This document shows positions 57,831 through 64,000 of a DNA stretch of 64,000 nucleotides, piece by piece. Location: the NCBI RefSeq assembly GCF_932276165.1, contig NC_063992.1:7078001-7142000 (forward strand), in the 5' to 3' direction. The notes under the pieces were generated by a model. It was not told the DNA's origin, did not search any database, and saw only the letters and a list, made by a program, of their open reading frames with translations. The first letter of the stretch is position 1. Every line of letters begins with the position of its first letter. Both the position numbers and the translations under genes were made by a program. Source of the DNA: Plutella xylostella (taxonomy: Eukaryota; Arthropoda; Insecta; Lepidoptera; Plutellidae).

Positions 57831-60068
57831 ATGACTACAAAATCCAACAAAATGCCGTCTGCGACGAAAGACTCGACAATATTAAAGATAGCTGTGGAAA
57901 TGCTTAATGCACCCGAGACTCAGGACAAGGTGCCACTGTTGATCGAATTCGACCAAAGTCAACCTTTATCCAGCATTATTCAAGTCCAGCTCTGTAAACC
58001 TTGGGGCTTACCAGATCCTGAGAACTACGCCTTGCAGTTCTCTGAAAGTAATAATCGGAACTACATAACGGAAAAGAATCGTAACGAAATCAAGAATGGG
58101 CTAGTTCTGAGGCTCGAGCTGTCTCCTGCTCGGACTGTACAAGAAATACTTGGCAAAATTAACTCTGGAACTGAAGTTGAAAAACTGGCAGCCCTAGAAA
58201 AACTGTCTATACTGAGCAGTGATCTTACTTTTGCCCTTGAGTTCATAAACAAGAAAGGGCTGTCCCTTATAATCCAAAACATTGAATCGGGCAAGTTTTC
58301 CGGGAACTGCTTGAAATTCGCATTGGTCACCTTCGTAGAACTCATGGATCATGGAATTATATCTTGGGACATACTGGAAAATCCATTTATCAGTAAAGTG
58401 GCCAGTTTTATTAACAATTTAGCAAATGCTCAGGACCCAAAAGTTATTCAGTCCAGTCTTTCAATTCTGGAAAACATTGTACTAAACAGTTCAGGGAAGA
58501 ACTTGCAAGTTGAGAATGAGATAACTATACCCAACCTGGTGTCACACCTGCAGAACTCATACCAGGACAGTGTCATACAACAGAATGCTATTGCTCTTAT
58601 TAATGCTATTTTTTCTAAGGCAGATGTGACTAAAAGAAAAACTATTGCTGCTACCTTATCAAGCAAACAAGTTCGTAATGTGATCTATGACAACTTGATA
58701 GCTATGAGTGAATTTTCAAGGAATGCTCCTAAAGAGGGTGTAGGTACTGAGCTGGCTCATCAACTGTATGTTCTGCAGACACTGACCCTGGGACTGCTGG
58801 AACCAAGAATGAAACAAAGAGCTGACTCTCAGGAACAAGAATCACAGGAGAAAATTAAAGAACTCAGAAGAATTGCTTTTGAAAATGATGGAGCCTCAGC
58901 TATGGAAGTGAATGCACGGCGACAACTTAGCTTTTCCAAAGACAATACCAAAAAACTAGGATTCAAATGTGAAATTGATCCAATGAAAGATTTTAATGAG
59001 ACTCCTCCTGGCATATTAGCTCTTGATTGTATGCTATATTTCTCTAGAAATTATCAGGAAGACTATACAAAGATTGTTTTAGAAAACAGTTGCAGAGCAG
59101 ATGAGCATGAATGTCCATTTGGTAAAACAAGTGTAGAACTAGTGAAGCTGCTGTGTGACATCCTGCACATTGGAGAGCCGCCCAGCGAGCAGGGGCAGAG
59201 CTACCATCCACTGTTCTTCACTAATGATAGACCTTTTGAAGAACTCTTCTGTGTCTGCATTGTGCTACTCAACAAGACATGGAAGGAAATGAGGGCCACA
59301 ACGGAAGACTTCATCAAAGTATTCAGTGTAGTCAGGGAACAGATAAGTAGGGCCCTGTCATCTTCACCTAACAGCTTTGAAAAATTTCGCCAAAAAATCA
59401 ATCAGTTGACTTATTCAGAGATTACACAAATCTGGCAACAAGAGAGGACTAATAGAGAAGTTTGGGAATCTCATGCCCGTCCTATTGTAGAACTGAAGGA
59501 GAAAATCACCCCTGAAATAATTGAACTGATCCAGCAGCAAAGATTGGGTGTCTTGGTTGGTGGCACAAGATTCAAGAAGTATTCCTCTAGAGGTCAACGG
59601 ATTAAAGAAAAGTTTTGGTTTGTTCGTCTTTCTCCCAACCACAAAGTTCTTCACTATGGTGATTGTGATGAAAAAAGCACACCAAGTATAGAAGAACTTG
59701 GAAACAAGATACCTGTGGCAGATATAAAGTGTCTCATAGTGGGTAAAGATTGTCCCCACATGAAAGATCTTAGAGGAAGAAAAATCACACCACAGCTGGC
59801 ATTTTCTCTCATCTTGAAATCAGATAGTGTAACTTCCTTGGATTTCATGGCGCCAGATGAACAAATCTATGACTATTGGACCGATGGTATTAATGCCCTG
59901 CTTAATGAAAAAATGGTAAGCAAAAACTTTGAAAATGACTTAGAGACTCTGCTGTCTATGGACATCAAGGTCAGACTGCTAGATGCAGAAGGTATCGACA
60001 TTCCAAAGGATCCCCCACCAATTCCAGATGAACCCGAAGATTATGACTTTTATTATGATAATAATTAA
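57831..60068 (+). CDS. Engulfment and cell motility protein (ELMO/Ced-12), intronless
   Basis: Partner of DOCK-family Rac exchange factors; together they activate Rac for phagocytosis of dead cells, myoblast fusion and migration. A single 745-residue frame starts at ATG 57831 (a second Met at codon 8 is possible), and the length matches ELMO1/2 (about 720-730). An N-terminal ubiquitin-like/Ras-binding region is at about 15-100 (PLSSIIQVQLCKPWGL), an armadillo-like region follows, then the ELMO domain at about 310-500 (PGILALDCMLYFSRNY, ECPFGKTSVELVKLLCDILH), a PH domain at about 560-690 (RLGVLVGGTRFKKYSSRGQR) and a terminal DOCK-SH3-binding proline motif PPPIPDEP. Absence of introns is unlike vertebrate ELMO genes and may reflect intron loss or an ancient retrocopy. 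It converges on TMEM87. Confidence 0.94.
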   Translation: MTTKSNKMPSATKDSTILKIAVEMLNAPETQDKVPLLIEFDQSQPLSSIIQVQLCKPWGLPDPENYALQFSESNNRNYITEKNRNEIKNGLVLRLELSPARTVQEILGKINSGTEVEKLAALEKLSILSSDLTFALEFINKKGLSLIIQNIESGKFSGNCLKFALVTFVELMDHGIISWDILENPFISKVASFINNLANAQDPKVIQSSLSILENIVLNSSGKNLQVENEITIPNLVSHLQNSYQDSVIQQNAIALINAIFSKADVTKRKTIAATLSSKQVRNVIYDNLIAMSEFSRNAPKEGVGTELAHQLYVLQTLTLGLLEPRMKQRADSQEQESQEKIKELRRIAFENDGASAMEVNARRQLSFSKDNTKKLGFKCEIDPMKDFNETPPGILALDCMLYFSRNYQEDYTKIVLENSCRADEHECPFGKTSVELVKLLCDILHIGEPPSEQGQSYHPLFFTNDRPFEELFCVCIVLLNKTWKEMRATTEDFIKVFSVVREQISRALSSSPNSFEKFRQKINQLTYSEITQIWQQERTNREVWESHARPIVELKEKITPEIIELIQQQRLGVLVGGTRFKKYSSRGQRIKEKFWFVRLSPNHKVLHYGDCDEKSTPSIEELGNKIPVADIKCLIVGKDCPHMKDLRGRKITPQLAFSLILKSDSVTSLDFMAPDEQIYDYWTDGINALLNEKMVSKNFENDLETLLSMDIKVRLLDAEGIDIPKDPPPIPDEPEDYDFYYDNN

Positions 60069-61027
60069 GTGTAACTCATTCTCAGTATGTTATTAGGCTT
60101 ATAAATGTGTATGTTCTAGAATAGGACCCAAGGAACTATACTACTTCTTGATAGTATATGTATTCCACATTATTGAATTATTGTAAAAGAAATCCTGAAT
60201 TAATACTTATTTTTAAGATAGGTTAAGGTAATAATATTGTATTTTTTAAATCTGAACAATGCACAAGGTTTCAGTGAGATTTATAAATGAATGATTTTCA
60301 GTATTTTCAAATTAAACAAATTAATGAGAGTAAGTAATAGTTTAGGATATATTTTGTTTTGTATTTTAGGCGTACAAGTAAATCAATTTTAATCAAACAT
60401 GATACAAAAGACTGGCACTGTGTCAAATAATTTTAATGTCTTGACAATATAATAGAAAAGAAACTTCCAATATTTATATCTCACATTGAGAAAAAGATTC
60501 CAAATAGTTAAACATCAAATAAATATTGCTGCTGCGACATTTTACGGCTTACCAAGCTAAAAATGAAATAACTAGGTACCTACCTACTTAACTTATTATT
60601 ATAGTTTTGTAAGTAATACTCAAGTACTCACCATGTTTATTTCTTATAATCTTTAAAATTTGGTGTTATATTTCTTACCAATACTTATTCATTTCATAAA
60701 TTACTATTTTAGCAAATCATATTATACGCATATTTTTGTATACCAAAGAAATAATGCAATACAAACTGAGTGTAATAAATTTTACTTATCATAAATACTT
60801 AGTTTAATTTTGTTAATACCTACAATCATTTTCATTTCCAGATAGCTGAAAATATATAGTTTTTGTATAGCGGCCGGCCAAGTGGCTAAATCTTATAAAT
60901 GTCTAGCGGAGGAGCAGAAGATTAAACTACCTAAATCCAAAAACCATTCCAAGACGAAAACAGTTACAGAAAGAAAACCCATTCACTCACATGACACATA
61001 CATATATTACACAACAATACATCCACA
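60069..61027. other. Convergent 3' UTR region of ELMO and TMEM87
   Basis: AT-rich non-coding stretch between the two stop codons. Possible poly(A) signals: plus-strand AATAAA near 60517 and 60774 for ELMO, and a minus-strand AATAAA (TTTATT near 60636) for TMEM87, so the two 3' UTRs may overlap. Confidence 0.5.
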
Positions 61028-62868
61028 TCACTGCATCTTGGAGACTTCGAACTTGGTGTTGATGATTTCCTCATCGGAGTCTAGCAGCGGGAGGGTGCTG
61101 GTGGGTATGTTCTCCTCCACCCAGCGCAGGTCGGTCTCCAGGGAGTTGGGGTCGGGCAGCAGCTCTTTGGCCTCGTGGGAGTCGCCCGAACTTGTGCCGC
61201 GCATCTTCACGCCGTACGCGTCGTTCACGAATTGCTCTTCCTCTTCTGTGGGGATGAAGATGACTGGTCAACTTTCGTTGGTTTGTGACAGGGTGGTGGA
61301 GTGGAGGATGAGGTGGAATATTTTTTCTAAAGGTCCACACAAGCCAATTATCTTAAATGCACAGCCCATAATAATCCAAAATCCACTGCAGGACATGCGA
61401 CTCGCCTTCAAGAATGGAGGGTTATTGTCATAATATCTACACTTGGCAGAAAGTTACTTTATGCTTGGCAGGCGGGGCTTAGAGGGGGATCGAACCCAGG
61501 ACCTTCTTGGGATCTGCTAGACTACAGATACTTAAGCCATATTTACCATCATCATCATCAGCGTTGTCGAGGAGCGGCGTGAACGCGTACCGCTGGTTGT
61601 TATTGGTGGGCCGCCACAAAACCATGATGACGGTCAGCACACTCGCAAACAGAATGTGCCAATAAGCTTCATCCATCCATACCTCTTTCCAGTCCTGTAA
61701 TAATAAGGTTGTTATATTATATCCGATGCGAGCTTTAGAATACTGAAACGTGAATTTTATGTGAGTTAGGTAATAACTTATATTTAGTATATTCCATTTG
61801 GAAGGGTCCTGGCTGGTTCCTCAAAGTGTTATATACCATGTCAAAGACAATGTAGTTCCATATAAATATTATGATGACTAAGACACACCCATTGTATATT
61901 TTGCTATGTGTAAAATGCATGTAAAATGAAATGCATGTTTTAAGATGGAGTTAATAGTTAGTGTGAACCAAAACCATAGGATGGGATGAGGGATGAACAA
62001 TCACCATTATAAATAAGAAGTACTTACTGTGATGCATGCCAGAACTCTGTATGATTTGATAGAGTACAGCATGAATATAACTGATGATATGACGGCAAAG
62101 ACTAGGGTGTTAGTGAAATGTCTGTATAAGGATAGTTTTATGGCGTTTCTGAAACAAAAGAAACACCCATGTAAATATGTTGTACCTTTTCCTCAACATA
62201 GTGTGCCTACTGTGAGTTTGAAAAAGAGGAATCATTCAGTATATCAAGCGCTTGAAAAAAATATACTGAGTAGGGTAAGATAGAGCTGTCAATCTTCAAC
62301 AACCAATACAAGATGTACCATTTTTATACAATCATGCAAAGATGGATTCTGTTTCATGTAAATCAGCCCAGTAGTAGTATATGTATAACCTCACCAATAA
62401 AGAAATGAATATTAAATGGCGGTGTGTAAAATGCGAGTATTGACAGATCGGATCTTTCGCAAAAAAGACAAGGACATAATAGGGTGTAAATATAGTAATC
62501 CGAAATGGGTTACTCAGGGGGTCATACGAAACAACTTTTGTTTTATTACTATTGAACATCCGCGAAGAGTATAAAATAACGAGCAAATTGTAGTATTTAT
62601 GGAGTCAACAGTACATAATCATATTATTTCCAAGCGGGATAGTGCTTACCTCCTCAGCTGCAGCGTGCGCATGGTGTGCGCGAGCGAGACGAACACCCAC
62701 CAGCAGATGCCGCTGTCCAGCAGCGACAGTGGCGCCTCCGACAGCAGCAGGTCGCGGTTGCTGTCGTCGGCCTTGTGGTGCAGCCGCAGCCACGCCTCGA
62801 TGGCGCCGAGCAGCCCCCAGAGCAGCCCCGTGCCGACCACGCGCTGCAGCGCCGGGCCCAGACGCGGC
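61028..62868 (-). CDS. TMEM87 (GOLD-domain seven-helix Golgi protein), 3' part only
   Basis: Transmembrane protein of the LU7TM/GOST group, located in the Golgi and involved in retrograde transport and possibly ion conduction. Only the C-terminal four exons are resolved: 62650-62868 (PRLGPALQRVVG, LLDSGICWWVFVSLAHTMR), 62028-62148 (KLSLYRHFTNTLVFAVISSV), 61547-61694 (DWKEVWMDEAYWHILFASVL, VMVLWRP-type ending) and 61028-61245 (RWVEENIPTSTLPLLDSDEE). All phases join. They carry the last helices and the acidic cytosolic tail, whose LDSDEE block is shared with vertebrate TMEM87A. Exons for the signal peptide, GOLD domain and early helices must lie beyond the right edge. The acceptor side of the 62650 exon faces an array of degenerate copies. 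Confidence 0.9.
61474..61540 (-). repeat. tRNA-like repeat fragment in TMEM87 intron
   Basis: The minus strand has GGCTTA...TAAGCC ends and GGGTTCGATCCCC resembling a T-arm with B box, but only about 63 bases lie between and the other arms do not fold convincingly. It is probably the head of a degraded SINE. Confidence 0.35.
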
Positions 62869-63830
62869 CTGTGACAATGATTCAGCGAATTAAGCGACAG
62901 TACAAAATGGCGGACTGACTAGTGCTATTTCGCTGAAGTCGTAGGTCTTTCTATATACAGCCGCCATTTTCGATATAAATACATTATTTCATTGGCTGAT
63001 CGTAGCTGTCTGTATATACGGCCGCCATTTTCGATATACATTATGTCATCTGCCCGTAATTGACAACTGCTAGACCATGCTAGACATAGGCCTCTCCTAA
63101 AGAGCGCTGTCAGAACAGCGACAGTGGCGCCTCCGACAGCAGCAGGTCGCGGTTGCCGTCGTCGGCCTTGTGGTGCAGCCGCAGCCACGCCTCGATGGCG
63201 CCGAGCAGCCCCGTGCCGACCACGCGCTGCAGCGCCGGGCCCAGGCGCGGCCTGTGACAATGAGTCAGCGAATTAAGCGACAGTACAAAATGACGGACGG
63301 ACGGATTATTTGTATACCGCCGCCATTTTCATATTTAAATTTTCTATATATACTATTAAATCGGCCCGTAATTGACAACTGCTAGACATAAAGAGCGCCC
63401 GGCAAACGTAGCGCTCTCAGAATAGCGACAGTGGCGCAGTTAGCGAATAAAGCAACGATTCGAAATGGCGGACGGACTCATGTTGTCTCACTGTAATCAT
63501 AGCTCTTTCTATATACGGCCGCCATTTTCGATATAAGTACACTATTTCATCAGCCCGTCATTGACAACTGCTAGACATGGGCTTCTCCTAAAGAGCGCTG
63601 TCAGAATAGCGACAGTGGCGCCTCCGACAGCAGCAGGTCGCGGTTGCCGTCGTCGGCCTTGTGGTGCAGCCGCAGCCACGCCTCGATGGCGCCGAGCAGC
63701 CCCCAGAGCAGCCCCGTGCCGACCACGCGCTGCAGCGCCGGGCCCAGGCGCGGCCTGTGACAATGACTCAGCGAATAGAGTAGCAATACAAAATGGCGGA
63801 CGGACGGACCCTTTGTTAGATTAGACCCTT
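62869..63830 (-). repeat. Tandem array of degenerate TMEM87 exon copies
   Basis: Partial copies of the 62650-62868 exon recur at 63104-63251 and 63594-63754, each with its acceptor-side CATTGTCACAG, and a collapsed remnant lies around 63410-63470. The copies match from PRLGPALQRVVG to LLLSEAPLSL, then diverge into a stop (LSLF then TGA) and lack the exon's 3' third and its donor. The copy at 63104 also lacks 12 bases in frame (LWGL). Spacers between copies repeat too, with words such as CCGTAATTGACAACTGCTAG and multiple AAAATGGCGG / CCGCCATTTT sites. Confidence 0.85.
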
Positions 63831-63849
63831 AGACTCTGATGTGCATCAC

Positions 63850-63910
63850 ATCCAGTGGCGTGCTTTAGGAGAGGCCTACATTTGGACAGCAATAGGCTAA
63901 ACAATATATG
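63850..63910 (+). repeat. RTE 3'-end fragment
   Basis: GTGGCGTGCTTTAGGAGAGG followed by CCTACATTTGGACAGCAATA and GGCT parallels the 3' end of the RTE at 7796-7845 (GGGAGAGGCCTATGTCCAGC), so it is a short truncated relative. Confidence 0.5.
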
Positions 63911-64000
63911 GGCTTTTTACATCTGAAATAAAGTTATATTATTATGATTACTATAGCGCACACCAATCGCGCTGCACACTGTTGTTATTTTCCTTTGGCG

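Noticed and set aside
60882..61433. 183-codon plus-strand frame over the last TMEM87 exon
   Set aside because: It is antisense to the clear LDSDEE-containing TMEM87 C-terminal exon and has no recognised domain.
61474..61540. Possible functional tRNA gene on the minus strand
   Set aside because: It has a B-box-like T-arm and pairing ends but is too short (about 63 bases) with no convincing D or anticodon arm; more likely a SINE fragment.
62605..63824. Multiple GC-rich frames on both strands in the TMEM87 exon copies
   Set aside because: Only the frame with PRLGPALQRVVG matches a known protein; the rest are antisense or shifted readings repeated because the exon copies are repeated.

Overview
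The window is nuclear DNA from a moth or butterfly (Lepidoptera). The signs are AT-rich spacers full of GTAGGTACCTA-type words, GT-AG introns, an insect-type seven-transmembrane odorant receptor, Lepidoptera-typical repeats (a Lep1-like Helitron, a tRNA-derived SINE, LINE tails ending in GTGCAATAAAGAATT) and conserved animal genes. No bacterial genes, CRISPR array or rRNA were seen.

Layout, left to right. 1-10.9 kb is spacer with two short MITE-like or unclassified repeats and a dead RTE-type retrotransposon (4523-7851). 10.9-15.0 kb (+) is an odorant receptor in seven recognisable exons. 15.6-20.1 kb (-) is an ankyrin-repeat DHHC palmitoyltransferase (Patsas-like). 22.8-23.7 kb (-) is an intronless three-RRM ELAV-like protein. 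25.8-34.8 kb (-) is a six-exon SLC36-type amino-acid transporter with a 5'-truncated RTE-like LINE in an intron. It is divergent from the AMPK beta subunit (36.0-39.5 kb, +, five exons). 41.6-43.5 kb (-) is an SLC35A-type nucleotide-sugar transporter, divergent from TBC1D23 (44.5-46.8 kb, +, two coding exons). 48.8-56.0 kb is a complete RNase-H-bearing LINE (-) interrupted by a hAT-like DNA transposon. 56.6-57.6 kb is a decayed Tc1/mariner-like element with an intron-split transposase remnant. 57.8-60.1 kb (+) is intronless ELMO/Ced-12. 61.0-62.9 kb (-) is the 3' half of TMEM87, whose upstream intron holds degenerate tandem copies of one exon and which continues past the right edge.

The host genes are unrelated housekeeping or sensory genes: AMPK energy sensing, Golgi trafficking and glycosylation (TBC1D23, SLC35A, TMEM87), Rac activation (ELMO), S-acylation, and olfaction. 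They form no operon-like system. The interest lies in nested mobile elements with readable target-site duplications, a foldback element present in both divergent promoter intervals, a TMEM87 exon array, and a divergent intronless ELAV-like gene. Splice sites were placed by reading frame and GT-AG consistency only, without transcripts. Coordinates should be good to a base or two where exon phases were checked across the junction.
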